The notes: generated by a model from the sequence alone, not told the origin. DNA of 64,000 nt from Pseudoneurospora amorphoporcata (GCA_033297205.1 MU859162.1:60152-124151); one strand, 5' to 3'. Shown: positions 1 through 11,647, numbered from the stretch's first letter. Made by a program: numbers and translations.

Positions 1-708
1 CACGATCAAATGTTGTTCGTACCCTGGCTTTAGCCCAGTGTGGACCAATGGAAGTTGCAGAATCCCTTGTCTTCTCCTTTGTCCGAAGACGTTGAAGGTT
101 TCGCGCTAACAAACTTTCCAGCATTGAACTGTACAGATTATTGCCAAGAAGGCCGCATTGGGCACACGACAGATCCGTATTCCGCGACCCATGACTTTCC
201 TCCGTTCTTTCCTGGGAGGGATGGAGAGAGACTGAGACCATAGTAAAACTTGTGAGACAGAAAGGGAGCTGCCGCGCATGACAGTGAGACAGTCTAGATA
301 AGTACTCTGCTCTGCTTACTCTGCTCTTCTGAGTTTGGTTGAAGTTTAGGAAGGATGGACTCAGTCACACAAAAGCCTCCTCCTCGTCTTTGATTATTTT
401 TGTTCAACAACAACGCACTGGGTTGGTTGTATGTCGTGCTAGGTAGTACTCTCACTGCAGTGCTTGGCGACGACCTCAGTTTGTGGTTAAAGTATTCCGT
501 CCACCCTTCGAGTTCACCAGTTCCAGATGGTACTTCGAAACTAGGCCTTTCGTCCTGTTTTATTTGGCGGTCAACAACCGGTTGATGGGAAAGAAGCACC
601 CGATGCTTACGGCTTGAAGATCAATAATCAGGAGAATACCGCGGCCACAACCTGGTAGGATCGGATCGCCGCCAGACAAAAAGCTCCTGATCGAAGACGT
701 CCGAAAAC
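1..708. other. Intergenic, no gene seen
   Basis: Only short unrelated reading frames are present. The part nearest 709 is presumably promoter and 5' UTR of the GH125 gene. I see no RNA gene or repeat here. Confidence 0.5.
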
Positions 709-3024
709 ATGGCGTTACCACAAGCTTTCAGCTCGCGGCGTGGGCGTATTTTCGCCCTCACGGCCTTCTTGGCTCTGGTCATACTTCTTGTGGGATATCA
801 GACAGCGCCACCATTGTCCCTCTACCGACAGGACCCGGTTGTTCTTAAACAACCCGAACATGAACAGAGCATTGGTCACGAACACCAAGAGACGGGTGAA
901 GCGGGTCATGTTGATTTGACACCACCGCCACTGGAGACGTGGAACCATCACGAACAACAAGACACCGGCATCCCCGCCAAACATGAGGATATCTCTTCTC
1001 CTCCTACGACACCTTCTGGAGAAGAAGATATTGATCTGGGCTTGGGGACAGGGACTATCGAAGTGGGTGGTGAGGAACAGGCCAACAGACCGGACGAGAC
1101 CCAGGAGGCTTCTCCGGCTGCTTCATCGACTCCAGCCGAAGAGGACTGTGTAAGCTTCGAACAGCTCCAGCGCAAGAAACCCGGTCCATTATCCGCCGGC
1201 AAGCGCCAGTTCCCCTACGTGCGCCCGCCACCACACTGTCGCACCTTCCAGCTCCCGGCTCTCGAGAAGCTCATCGAGCGCATGAGGACGGTGATCAAAG
1301 ACCCGGATCTTTTCCGCCTCTTTGAGAATAGCTACCCCAACACCATTGATACCATGATCAAGTGGCACGGCTATGCCAGAAACAACTCCCCCTGGGACAC
1401 CAACACGGGCACTTACTCCAAGTCCCTCGCTGCCCTCATGGCCACTCCCGACGAGGACCAACAAGAAGAAGAAGTCGACAACCCCGAAACAGACGAAGAA
1501 CTAACCTACATCATAACGGGTGACATCGACGCAATGTGGCTCCGCGACTCCGCCTCCCAGCTCTACTCCTACCTGCCCTTCCTCACCCCCTCCACTTCCA
1601 AGGATTCGCTCGCCAGCCTGTGGCGGGGACTCATTAACTCGCACGCACGCTACATCGTCATCTCGCCCTATTGCCACTCCTTCCAACCGCCGCCCGAATC
1701 CGGCATCCCGCCCACCCACAACGGCGCCTACAGCCAGAACAACCCGCAACCGCCCTACGACCCGCAAAAGGTGTTTGACTGCAAGTGGGAGCTCGACAGC
1801 CTGGCTTCCTTCTTGCAGATTAGTAGCGCGTACCACGCCAAGATCCCGGAGGATTTGGAATTTTTCGGAAAGTACAAGTGGATCGAAGCTGTTAAGGCTG
1901 CCGTGGACGCCGCGGCCGCGATGAGGTTGGGGACGTACGATGAGGATGGCAAAGTGTTACCCTCGGCATGGACGTTTACCGGTTGGACGAACAGAGGCAG
2001 CGAGACGCTGACGAACGATGGGTTGGGAAACCCAGTCAAAGAGAACGGCATGGTTCGGAGCGGGTTCAGGCCGAGTGACGATGCTTGTATCTTCCAGCTG
2101 TTGACGCCGAGTAACATGATGTTTGCGGCGTATCTGGAGCAGGCGAGTGTGATTATGGAGGGACTTGCTCATCTCGACGACCTAGACGAGGGCAAGAAAG
2201 CGATGGCGAAGAATATGACGGTGCAGATGCGTGATCTTGCCAGGGGGATCAGATATGGGATTGCCAAGGACGCGGTGGTCACTCATCGTGAGTTTGGCGA
2301 CATGTTTGCGTACGAGGTGGATGGGTACGGGAGCGCGAATCTGATGGACGACGCGAATGTCCCGTCGCTGCTGGCGTTTCCGTTGTGGAATTTTACCCAT
2401 CCGCCGCCGCTTGGAGACCACCACCAAAAGACTATGGTCAAGTCAACCCATACCTCCATCAAAAACACCCAAACCCCCAACCGCTCCTCAGAATCAGACT
2501 CCACCCAACCACCCTCCGTCGACGACGAAACCGAACTTCCCTCCCTTTCCCCTCCGCCTTCTAAGCCGTACACTACCACCCCCTTACCCACCCACAATTA
2601 CTCCCAAATCTACCAAAACACCCGCCGCTTCATCCTCTCCCTCTCCAACCCCTACTACGCCCAGGGGCCCGCCCTCTCCGCCGTCGGCGGTCCTCACCTC
2701 GGTCCAGGAAAGGGGTGGCCGATGGCCGCCACCGTCGCGGCATTAACCGCCTACAACTCTGACCTCTCCGGTTTATCTTCGGGGTCAAAAGAACAAGAAA
2801 AAGTGGTGGAGGGACAATTACAAATGATATTGGACTCGACGAGCGGGACGGGGGTGGTGCACGAGACGGTGAATGCGTGGAACGAGAAGGATTGGACGCG
2901 TAGCTGGTTTGGGTGGGCGAATGGGTTGTTTGGGGAGTTGATTTTGAGGGTTGCGGAGGAGGAGGCGGGACGGGGGGTGAAGTGGGAACAAGGGGAGGGG
3001 TTATTGGGGAGGTCGTGGCAGTGA
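709..3024 (+). CDS. GH125 family (Mug157-like) exo-alpha-mannosidase, signal-anchored
   Basis: Single-exon gene of 771 residues. Residues about 13-31 form one hydrophobic segment after a basic start, as in a type II signal anchor of a Golgi or secretory protein. A variable acidic and proline-rich stem (to about residue 150) precedes the catalytic domain. Family hallmarks are GDIDAMWLRDS near residue 271, CKWELDS near 356, a GWTNRGSE block near 425 and WFGWANGLFGEL near the C terminus. GH125 enzymes (formerly DUF1237; fungal Mug157 group) are inverting exo-alpha-1,6-mannosidases. The Asp of the first block and the late Glu are the expected acid/base pair by family knowledge. A Pro/Ser/Thr-rich insertion at roughly residues 565-630 separates the WNFTHPPP segment from YQNTRRFILSLSNPYY. 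Family call is strong; substrate is inferred. Confidence 0.9.
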   Translation: MALPQAFSSRRGRIFALTAFLALVILLVGYQTAPPLSLYRQDPVVLKQPEHEQSIGHEHQETGEAGHVDLTPPPLETWNHHEQQDTGIPAKHEDISSPPTTPSGEEDIDLGLGTGTIEVGGEEQANRPDETQEASPAASSTPAEEDCVSFEQLQRKKPGPLSAGKRQFPYVRPPPHCRTFQLPALEKLIERMRTVIKDPDLFRLFENSYPNTIDTMIKWHGYARNNSPWDTNTGTYSKSLAALMATPDEDQQEEEVDNPETDEELTYIITGDIDAMWLRDSASQLYSYLPFLTPSTSKDSLASLWRGLINSHARYIVISPYCHSFQPPPESGIPPTHNGAYSQNNPQPPYDPQKVFDCKWELDSLASFLQISSAYHAKIPEDLEFFGKYKWIEAVKAAVDAAAAMRLGTYDEDGKVLPSAWTFTGWTNRGSETLTNDGLGNPVKENGMVRSGFRPSDDACIFQLLTPSNMMFAAYLEQASVIMEGLAHLDDLDEGKKAMAKNMTVQMRDLARGIRYGIAKDAVVTHREFGDMFAYEVDGYGSANLMDDANVPSLLAFPLWNFTHPPPLGDHHQKTMVKSTHTSIKNTQTPNRSSESDSTQPPSVDDETELPSLSPPPSKPYTTTPLPTHNYSQIYQNTRRFILSLSNPYYAQGPALSAVGGPHLGPGKGWPMAATVAALTAYNSDLSGLSSGSKEQEKVVEGQLQMILDSTSGTGVVHETVNAWNEKDWTRSWFGWANGLFGELILRVAEEEAGRGVKWEQGEGLLGRSWQ

Positions 3025-3629
3025 TGCGTGTATGCTTGTCGTTTTATGTTTTTTCTCGTTTTTTTTTCTTTCAGTGTGTTGGGTTTTTCCTGGATTTTGA
3101 GAAGGACAAAATTTGTTGTACCTAGGAAGGCATGCGCCCGTCTTGACAGGAGTAAACGTGCTCTCTTGGCTGACGGGAGGGACAAGCATGTTGGGCGTTG
3201 ATGGTGTTGAAACTGATGACCTATTATTTTAAAGTTGCTTGCAAGATCTCGGGATCTTCTGGATACGATTACCCTAGGAGAGCATCTCCTTTCTGAAAAC
3301 ATCTTGTTTGATCCCTACTTTGATTTTTTACCTAACTCGCTACCCAGTCCTTACTGTACTCATACAAAGAGCCCCTTGTTTCCACCTTCATAAATTGAAG
3401 GCTCAAATCCGATACCATGTCAGTTTCTTAGCAAGATGGCCTGATCTCAGCAACAGGCTCGTCGATAACTATAATGCAATAACCATACGATCCATGAAAA
3501 GCAACGCCATCGCTATGTAACCCATCATACTAGAAGCAAGATTCAGTCTGTTCCTTCCCTCCCTTCCTTCCCTTCCTGTCTTTCGTAATCCGTAATCAGA
3601 GAACGGTTGTCTCTGCCTCATTCACCAGC
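3025..3629. other. Intergenic between convergent genes
   Basis: Holds the 3' ends of the GH125 gene (+) and the DUF155 gene (-). T-rich and CCTT-rich simple sequence occurs near 3050-3070 and 3550-3580. No gene seen. Confidence 0.4.
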
Positions 3630-5635
3630 TCACAACCCCTTAAACGTCGTGCCCACGATCTCTGCACCACAAATCGCCTTCTTCTCCTGCTCGTTCATCG
3701 CCGCGCTCCACAGCCTTAGGTCGTCCAGGGTAAGGTTCGCATTCGCCAACTTTGATTCCAGACTCCGAAGATCAATCCGGTTGTGGGCGGTCAACAAATC
3801 ACCGCCACTGACCGCATTTCTGAGGCCATTTGTACCATCCTTTGCCTTCTCGTTGGACAAAATGGCAAACCGCAGCAACACCTCCGTGACGGTAACCATG
3901 ATACTGATCACAATGAGGATGATGATGATCCACGTGATGTAGCTCATCTTTGCGTCGGCCACGTGGTCGGAAAGAATGCTTGCCAGATCAAGGAAGACCT
4001 GGCAACGCTCGTTGAGGACACTGGTGCGTGTTTCAATCTCGAGGTAGTCTCTGATGGCTTCGTATAACGGGCCGAGTGTGGGTTCCGAATCCCAGAAGAA
4101 GTTGGGCTTTTCGAGGATGTTCGATGCTAGAAGCGCGCCGAATTAGTTGGGGCTCATACCCAAAAGCAAAGGGTCACCTTACAAAGATTGATGTCTACGC
4201 GACTCTTGAAGAGCTGCCCTAGGATTTTGAGAACTTCGGTCCTATCCATGTCCAGCTTACCCGTAAGCGCAAGGGTTTTGGGTACGCCCTGAGCACCTTC
4301 CATCGTCTCCGACATGCGCTCCTCGAAGAAGCAGAGTTTGGTGCTTTGGGCAATGGCATGGCTGATGGTAAGCTTGACCATGTGGTCGGACCGAGGAAGA
4401 AGTGTGATCATGTCGTTGAAAACGCGAGGGCGTTCCACGTCGGCACTGTACTCGAAGTGGAACTCCTCAGTCTCAAAGTCGTTCTGATCAAGGGGGCGGG
4501 TAGCGAGCGAAACACCGGTCTCGTTCTCGGCGAATGTCAAATCTGCCAGGATATCCTTCTCCTGGTGCTCTGTGAAATTCCAAAATACTACTACGCCATA
4601 CGAAAAGACGAACATTTCACCGAAGCTCTTGGCATCTGGTGCCAGGCGGTTTATGGGGCTGATAGGAGGATGGTCCAGTGTCTTCTGATCTTGGTCCGGT
4701 AAGGGAGCGCCCGTCTCGTCAACGCCACTGTGAGCATGCTGTAGTAATGTGCTCCCATTGCTCGGGCTGTCTGCTGACTCGTGCATATTGAACGGGTATT
4801 CATCCCAGTAGCCCTCGTGCTCGTCTCTTCGCTCGCTGCGTTCGATTTCGAGATCTAGCACCGTCTTTCCCGTGCCTGGAGTCTTCAAGATAGGTCGACT
4901 CCGTAGCCGGTAACCATCTACACCAGGAAGCAGAGGCAGATGATAAACAGTGTAGAGGCAGTCGTCGTAGAGCTTCGTCTTTGCTTCGTGCTTCTTCTTC
5001 AAAAACTCGGCTGTCGCTTTCATCTTGTAGGCTTGTGCTGTACAATAGGCAGTAAGACGGGAAACCTTTTCGCCACGCTGCACCTTGGGTAAACGCTCGG
5101 CATAGCTTTTGCCACGAAGTCCTCCTCTCTTCCTCAAGACATCCAGCTCTTCGTCCTTTAATGGCCGGTTGTCATCTTCGGATGCGCGCAGGATGGAGGC
5201 GCGCCGCTCCAGTTCTTCATCGCCCAGTGCGTCCTCGTCGTCGGGGGCTTCGGGGAGAAGAACGAGCTTCTCACTAACCTTAGTAGTCCTGGAAGGTACG
5301 ATCTGTTGACCAGTTCGGAGAGAAGCATTCGGCAGTCCCGCGCCGTGGCTACTACGACGAAGGGCAGCACGTGTTGGCCGCTGGCCGGGTGGCAGCCTGG
5401 GTAGGCCGGATGGGATATCTGATGAGTACTGCAAGACGTTGTCGACGGTAAAGGAGCGTCCATTCAAGAGGCGGCCGGGACCACCTGTAGATCCCATGCG
5501 CCGGGGCGCGCTGGGTGGTGAAGGTCGTTGGCGAGCATCTGTCACCTATGTTGCGATGGTTGTCAGCGAATTGTCCAGTACAAAACCAACGAGTCAACGT
5601 ACCAAAACAGACGGGCCACGCTTTGCAGACGCCAT
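3630..5635 (-). CDS. DUF155 / RMD1-RMND1 family membrane protein
   Basis: Three exons: 5635-5603 (11 codons from ATG), 5545-4183 and 4126-3630. Introns of 57 nt (5602-5546, GTACGT...TAG) and 56 nt (4182-4127, GTAAGG...TAG) restore one frame of about 630 residues. The first exon is needed because the long frame has no upstream ATG and opens with GTG at an acceptor site. The N-terminal 150 residues are low-complexity and basic. The DUF155 domain follows (FGEMFVFSYGVVVFWNFTEH, then EEFHFEYS and the HMVKLTISHAIAQSTKL block). The protein ends with a hydrophobic segment around YITWIIIILIVISIMVTV, the C-terminal membrane anchor typical of the family. Yeast Rmd1/Rmd8 are needed for sporulation-related processes and human RMND1 supports mitochondrial translation; which role applies here is unknown. 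Family call firm, function open. Confidence 0.88.
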
Positions 5636-6966
5636 GGTTGGTGGCGGCTCAGGGTTCTAGATAGTATCGCGCCCAAGGCTGAAGGTTGTAAAGTAGAGAC
5701 TCTGTCTCAGTCTGTCCCAACTGTTGGGAAGTGTCTTGGATCGTCTATTTCGGTGTACGGATTCGGAGTTGTGGAACGACAGGTCAACGGCGACCAGTTT
5801 CTGCTCAACGGCGGACTGGCGGTGTCTGTTGGCTATAAAAATGCGATGGGTTGAGAAAGAGACCCTTTCGGAGCGGTCGTCGGAAAATATTTGAAGACCG
5901 TATTGAAAAACTGGACGCCGGGTCAGGGTCGGTCCCGTATCGTCTTGATCAGGCTTTCAGATTGTCTGCTGTTGTTGACTGGTGATGGATTGACAACGTT
6001 TAGGAAGTGGAAAACAAACGGTGGAATGGAATCTTACCCCATCCAGTGGATGTTCTGAAGACGCTAAAACAACGGGGCCAGAGCCGCCCGACGTCATGCT
6101 TGGCCGTTGTCCGCAGTAACCCCACAAATCCCGCAAACTCCAGCAAGATGCCGGTGATGAGAAAGGATGGGTTTGTTCAACCTCGGTGACTGAACGCAAG
6201 GAAACATTGAAATGCTTCGAGGTCATCTACAACCTCTTTAGAGACCATCATTTCTTTTCTGACTCAGTGCGCCTGAGACGGCACTGCTATCTGTTTTTGG
6301 TGCTTTAGGTGTCTATAGGAACCGGTATGTTATTAGTATCACTTGTATATATACAAGAGACCTTGAATTCCTGTTAGATGCATGAACTGTCATTGCAGGA
6401 CAGTCGTCAAGAAACACCATTGTCTCTGCATCACATGCCCGCCTATGGCTTGTGTATCTCTATGGCTCGGTGTGGATAGGCCGTTGGATGCGAGAAGAAC
6501 GTACAGTTCACAGAGAGTTTGATTTGGACGGTGCGCCATAGGTAAGGCATATTAGACAGCGACTTGAAAGGTGCAAACTGTCAAACGCACCGGCTGCGTT
6601 TCATCCCAACCCACAATTCCATCTGATTAAATTGCAGACAAGTACCTCTAGATGCACTTGCAGACTAAGTCCCTGCATTTTCAGGGTATAAAAGGACCAC
6701 CGCCATACGCCTCCTTCCTAGATCCTACTCTCAGGCGATAAATATTTTGATGAAATAAAACAATATGGGCGAAATGCAAATGGGGATATCAAACTCAGGC
6801 TCCAACGTCTGCCGTATATGTAGCCTCCTTCCTCCGGAACTGCTGCCCACGTGAAACCATCATCCAGGTCATGATTTCTTCCCTCAACTTCAGAACTAGA
6901 CATTATCATTGTTTCTGACCTCGTCATCCTCGCGCCTTGCTGTTTTTCAGCTGTGGGATCATGCCT
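5636..6966. other. Intergenic; possible orphan TATA box
   Basis: No convincing coding sequence on either strand. It contains the DUF155 promoter (right side of 5635) and the 3' end of the zinc-ribbon gene. A TATAAAAG match at 6686-6693 faces right, but no plus-strand gene follows it. Confidence 0.4.
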
Positions 6967-7413
6967 CTAGCGATATTGCATTGGTTGATTCGGTTCAGGA
7001 GCCTTCTGTCCCCAGCCTGGAGGCGGTTGTCCCTGAGGGGGCACGCCGGATGGTTGCGGTTGTAATGGCACTCCTGGTGTACCGTCTGCTCCCCGACGCA
7101 TTCCTTGGACGTCCTGCCTGTGTTCGAGTGGTTGTTGGAAGTTGCAAATGCGGCAAGAGATGTCTTCGTACCCCTTGATCGAGAGAGGAATGACGGGCTG
7201 TAAATGTTTTGTTCAATGTTAGCCTCGGTTCTCTACACATTTCGCCGCAAGAAACGCAGCACCACGTACAATGAAGCAGAAAGTAAACCAAGGATGACTC
7301 TTGATGACACTGCCAGAATAGTTGCCGCAGTTGTAGCACCGGCACACGAGTCCTTCATAACCTTCCACTTCCTTGCGGAAGGTATGCTCGCCGCACGTGA
7401 AAATCAAGCACAT
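6967..7413 (-). CDS. Small zinc-ribbon family protein
   Basis: Two exons, 7413-7270 (48 codons) and 7197-6967. The 72-nt intron (GTACGT...CAG) is removed in phase 0 and gives about 124 residues. The N terminus reads MCLIFTCGEHTFRK, followed by a CRCYNCGN knuckle, WFTFCFIPVIPL, and a second knuckle CRICNF. This order (a first cysteine pair, CxxC, WFT.CF.P..P, then CxxC) is that of the fungal zinc-ribbon family of small proteins of unknown function, so four or more cysteines probably bind zinc. The C-terminal 60 residues are Pro/Gln-rich and probably disordered. The gene lies alone, with its 5' end facing Rpp1 across about 1.1 kb. Function unknown. Confidence 0.8.
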
Positions 7414-8482
7414 TATGTTGGAGGTCTTGATATAATTCTCGACGATTTTGTGTAGCTAGCGCACAGGAATTGGTGCAAGTTTGACGATGTTTGAGTAGCA
7501 ATGCGAACCAGAAATTCGTTGGTATTAAGCAAGCAGGGGCAGCGAGGAACAAATGATTGATGAATGAAATAAGAAGCTAATAGGGCGTAGTGTAAGGTAG
7601 TTCTCGAACGCGCTATCGATTACTGAGTCGTATGCGGCGGACGGGGTTGATAACCGATCTAGGTTAGGAAGTGGATGTCGGTACTTGGCTCGTTTGGCCT
7701 CTGGTTGTTGAGAGAAAGAAGAAGCCTGAAATGGTGTCCAAAGAAGTTTCCGTCTGGTCTTCCCTCGGCGATGACAAAAAGTACTAAGCTGAAATCTTGG
7801 GTGGCCGTCAGAAAGGAGGCGGATTTGCGCGTCGTCCTTCTGGACCGGTTGGCCGAAGGACTCACGCCAATGCGACGCTGCAATACCGTCCTCTGACAGT
7901 GGTCTTCTAGTGTACCATGCCCGCTGCCGTGATGAATGCGAATGCGATGCCCCTGTGCGTGGGATCGATCGCGCACTTCGATTCGCTGACGCCGGGAGTT
8001 GGAATGAGCGATCAAGTGGGAACAGACGGGATCTGGAAAGGTGGAACGCACTTTCCCGTCCCCCGCGACGCGCTGAGCTGCCCCAGAGCTACCCCAAATC
8101 TGCCCTGAATTACAGGTGGTCAAAGCGCACAATGGCCCCACTGAGAGCATCCACGGCGGGGGTTGCTGTTGCATTTGACCGGGCATGCATGGTCGAGACA
8201 TGGGGATGTGGATTCGGAGCTTCCAAAACTTCAAAAAATATTCGAGATCGACTTTTGACGAGACCTTCTGCAGTCCAACTCAACAAACGTCACAGCCGCA
8301 ACAAGAAGGGGAACCCAATTCTGATTTATTTGAGGGGTATATTCGACTGAAATACCCGATTCCAAACGACCAACAAGTCCCAATCGCTGAATTTCGCCGA
8401 CCGAAGAGAGGCGACAACACGAGCTTTACCTGCCGCGAAATTCCAACCTCTTTAGAGCAGAAGAGCAGACAGCAACGCAGCC
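7414..8482. other. Intergenic, divergent promoter region
   Basis: Lies between the starts of the zinc-ribbon gene (-) and the RNase P subunit gene (+), so it should hold both promoters. A minus-strand open frame at 7659-8234 has no recognisable domain and is not called a gene. Confidence 0.4.
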
Positions 8483-9559
8483 ATGCTCTACGACCTCAAC
8501 ATTGCCTGGTCGCCGACGACCCCAGCCTCAGAGCTCGAACGTACTCTCAAGTTCGCCAAAAACCTAGGCTACGATGTCGTCGCTCTGAACCAGACCATCA
8601 CGGGCAACATTCCAACTCAACCCCATCCGATCAGCAACCCGATCCCACAACTCACATCACCACACCCATCATTCCCCGGCGGCAGCGGATCAACAAGTGC
8701 CACGTCCACAACAACTGCACGAACAACGACAACGACAACAAACCTTTCAACAACCGCCTCCTCCGCCGTCCCACCCACCTCCACCTCCTCCCTCCCCACC
8801 GTCCTCCGCCGCGTAACCCTAACCGTCACCGACCCCTCAACAACCAACTACCGGCTCGCCGACTACGCCCGCTCCTACGATCTGCTCGCCCTCCGCCCGA
8901 CAAACGACAAGGCCTTCAGCTGGGCGTGCCTCAGCACCACGGAGCCGCCGGCCATCATCAGCCTCGACCTGACGCAGTTCCTCGGGTTCCATATCCACCA
9001 CCGCACCGCCATGGCGGCCGTGCACCGCGGCACGCGCTTCGAGATCTGCTACAGCCAGACTTTCACGTCGGGAAACAGCGTGGATGCGCAACGGGCAAGG
9101 AGCAATTTCATTGGCAACGTGTTGGGGTTGCTGAGGGCGACCAAGGGCCGCGGGATAATCGTCTCGAGCGAGGCCAAGAGCGCACTAGGACTGCGCGGCC
9201 CCGCGGACGTGGTCAATTTGTTGGCTGTGTGGGGGCTGGGGCCGGAGAAGGGGACGGAGGCGCTGGGGACGGGACCGCGGGCGGTGGTGGTCAATGAGGG
9301 TGTCAAGAGGAGGGGTTTCAGAGGGGTGGTGGATATCGTGCAGACTGCTCCTGGGGGCAAGGTGAGGAGTGAAGAGGAGGGGGGTAAGGAAGGGGAGACC
9401 AAGTTGAGCAAGAAGCAGAAGAAACTGCAGCAGAAACAACAACAGGGGCAGAAGCAGGGACAGCAGCAAGGCCAAGGCCAAGGCCAAAAGCGCAAGAATT
9501 GGGAGGGCGGCGGCGGAGGTACAGATGGTGGTGGGCAGCAGAAGAAGCAGGCGAAGTAG
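8483..9559 (+). CDS. rpp1: Ribonuclease P/MRP protein subunit Rpp1 (p30 family)
   Basis: Single exon, 358 residues, ATG preceded by GCAGCC. It starts MLYDLNIAWSP, as in p30 proteins, then a segment ending GYDVVALNQTI. The core follows: VLRRVTLTVTD, YDLLALRPTNDKAF, IISLDLTQFLGFHIHHRTA and GTRFEICYSQTF. These are the conserved beta strands of the TIM-barrel-like RNase P p30 fold. The protein binds the RNA of RNase P (tRNA 5' processing) and MRP (rRNA processing) in the nucleus. It is longer than yeast Rpp1 because of a Thr/Ser/Pro-rich insertion (about residues 45-110) and a C-terminal tail rich in Lys, Gln and Gly. The tail is probably an RNA-binding or nucleolar-targeting extension (inference). 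Confidence 0.92.
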   Translation: MLYDLNIAWSPTTPASELERTLKFAKNLGYDVVALNQTITGNIPTQPHPISNPIPQLTSPHPSFPGGSGSTSATSTTTARTTTTTTNLSTTASSAVPPTSTSSLPTVLRRVTLTVTDPSTTNYRLADYARSYDLLALRPTNDKAFSWACLSTTEPPAIISLDLTQFLGFHIHHRTAMAAVHRGTRFEICYSQTFTSGNSVDAQRARSNFIGNVLGLLRATKGRGIIVSSEAKSALGLRGPADVVNLLAVWGLGPEKGTEALGTGPRAVVVNEGVKRRGFRGVVDIVQTAPGGKVRSEEEGGKEGETKLSKKQKKLQQKQQQGQKQGQQQGQGQGQKRKNWEGGGGGTDGGGQQKKQAK

Positions 9560-10296
9560 TCGGTTGAGGAACGAATGTCTGGAGGCCTGGCTCTTGAGCA
9601 GTTAGGCCTTGACTTTTGCGTGTCAGAAGTCGCTTAGGTACAGGGGCGTTGGGATTTTTCTATTTTGTCCATACAGCTTGTCATCACGTTTGACGAACAC
9701 ATATCACGATACCCACCTATTTAGAACGAATGGGAACCATAAAACGGGGCATGGGCTTGGATGGGTACAGGAGTCTTGGTTTGGTAAAATGTCACGCCAT
9801 TGAATATGCCGACTTATTTGAGGAAGCAGCAAGTTGAATGGGGCACTGTGGCAAACGTCAAGCGTCTCTAAACTTGATCGGTTTAACGTGCCTATCTCTA
9901 GCGCCCAGTATAGCAATGGTGGCTTTTTGATGGGAGAAACGAAATATTTATATATACATTATATGCAGTCGTCACCGGCAACCAACAACTCTCGCTGTAC
10001 TGACGGGTATAGACAACTTCTCAACTCTTCAACTCTCAACTCTCAACACAACCGTACAAGCGTCGAACAGAAATAACGCCAAAGGAAAATAAATAAATAA
10101 AAATGGTAAACGCATAAACCACACCAGCGCTCTCTTTCTCCGCTAACTACACTGACAGTCAATAAATACCGTCCTGCTCCCGTCCCAGACGGGGAAACAC
10201 CAAGAGGCGGGACAGAATTTTGTTGACTGACAGTTTCATAGTCTTCTATCATCCAATCTCCATCCTTCAACTTTCACTCATCTTCACCCTCCCCGC
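9560..10296. other. Intergenic between convergent genes
   Basis: 3' regions of Rpp1 (+) and the secreted Ser/Thr-rich gene (-). AT-rich stretch near 9945-9965 and 10080-10100. No gene seen. Confidence 0.4.
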
Positions 10297-11647
10297 TCAT
10301 GGCCGCGCCGCAGCCGTAGGCGGCACCAAATTTCCCAAGTTCAACACATTCGTCAAACTCATCCCCGATACATCAAGCGTGAACTGGATACCTCCGTTCG
10401 CAACGTCGGGCGCCACCGCGGTGGTAGTCGGGTTGGCTGCCGGAGCGGCCGGGAGAACGAGGACTGAGGTCGGCTCAGCTCCGGCTCCGGCTCCGCCAAC
10501 AACAACGCTGCTCGATGTCGAGGATGGGGCCTCCACGGAGACTACGGAGGTGATGGCTACGGCGGGAGTAGTGCTGGATTCAGTCGTAGAGGTGGCCAGG
10601 TCGGTGGTGGAGGTTGTAAGGTCGGTAGAAGATGTCGCCTGTTCGGTGGTTGATGTGGCCAGGTCTGTGGTAGAAGTGGCGATGGCCTCCACGGCGGAGG
10701 TTGAAGTGGAAGAGAGTAGCTCTGAAGCGGAGGATGTGCTGCTGGCTACTACTTCCTCGATCGTCGAGGAGGACAATTCAGCCGAGGATACCGACATTGA
10801 CGTCGAGGGGGCAGTAGCAGCTGGGGGCGGTAGTTCCAAAGTCGAAGTGCGCAGAGCAGCTGGGATCGAAACCGTCGTCACTCCCACTCCGCCGCTGGCG
10901 CGCGGTAGTCCGTTGTCGTTGGCAGGGGCAGCTGATCCCACGGGAGCTCCCGCAACCACTCCTGGCACTTGGCTCGAAGAGCATGCTTCCGTCACTGACT
11001 GGATCTGGGTAACGGTCTCGGTCGAGGCGACGACCTGCAGGCTGGTGATGGTTTGGGCTATCGTCTCGGTAAGCGTGGAGGCTACCGTATGGGTAACGGT
11101 GGCGGCTATTGTTTGGGTGATGGTCTCGGGGAGAGCTGTGATAGTGGCGGTTGAAGGCGAGCCGGTGCCGAAGACGGTTGTTGTCACGAAGGAGAGCTGC
11201 ACGTTTCCGGTGCTTTTGTCCGAGTTAGCGGTGTTGTCAAAAGTCTTGAACCAAGGGAATTTTGTTTACTTACCCAGGTAGAGCCCCGGCAGCTTCCTTT
11301 TGGGTCACAGTGACTGTCTCCGTCACGGTCTCGGCCGCAATCGTTCCATTGACGCTAGCACCACTGCCCGCCGTCACCGTCTCTCTGACAGTCTCGGTGA
11401 CTATCAGAACCGATCCTTGCAGTTGCCCCTCGGCCTGTTCTTTCTGCCCTTTGTGTCCTTTCTGTCTGTTCCCAGTTCTCGCTAACCTTCGTCCTGCGAT
11501 TCCTCCCTTATCATATGCGGCACCCTAAACATTTCTATGTTAGCTCTTCCGTGGATTTGGTTGATGACTTCAATACCTAGTTCCTACCTGTACGAGAGAC
11601 AGGTAGCTCAAGATCAGTACCAATAGTCGCACATATCTTTTGCTCAT
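10297..11647 (-). CDS. Secreted Ser/Thr-rich mucin-like protein
   Basis: Three exons: 11647-11588 (20 codons), 11524-11274 and 11212-10297. Introns of 63 nt (11587-11525) and 61 nt (11273-11213) keep one frame of about 408 residues. Exon 1 encodes a hydrophobic signal peptide (MSKRYVRLLVLILSYLSLVQ). After a short basic stretch, the mature protein has repeated V-T-E-T-V and T-I-T-Q-T-I type units. A long Ser/Thr tract follows, with repeats of the form TSTTDLA/TSTTEQA. The C-terminal 40 residues (GGIQFTLDVSGMSLTNVLNL and beyond) are not repetitive and end without a hydrophobic GPI signal, so release or wall trapping is more likely than GPI anchoring. The Ser/Thr tract should be heavily O-glycosylated. 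Role unknown; cell-surface or extracellular matrix protein is inferred from composition. The acceptor of intron 2 (CAAAAG at 11217-11213) was chosen because it is the one that keeps the frame. Confidence 0.75.

Noticed and set aside
7659..8234. 191-codon minus-strand frame between the zinc-ribbon and Rpp1 genes
   Set aside because: No signal peptide, domain or splice context; it lies in the shared promoter interval.
8185..9297. 370-codon plus-strand frame
   Set aside because: It overlaps the Rpp1 gene in another frame and has shadow composition (Arg/His/Pro-rich) without motifs.
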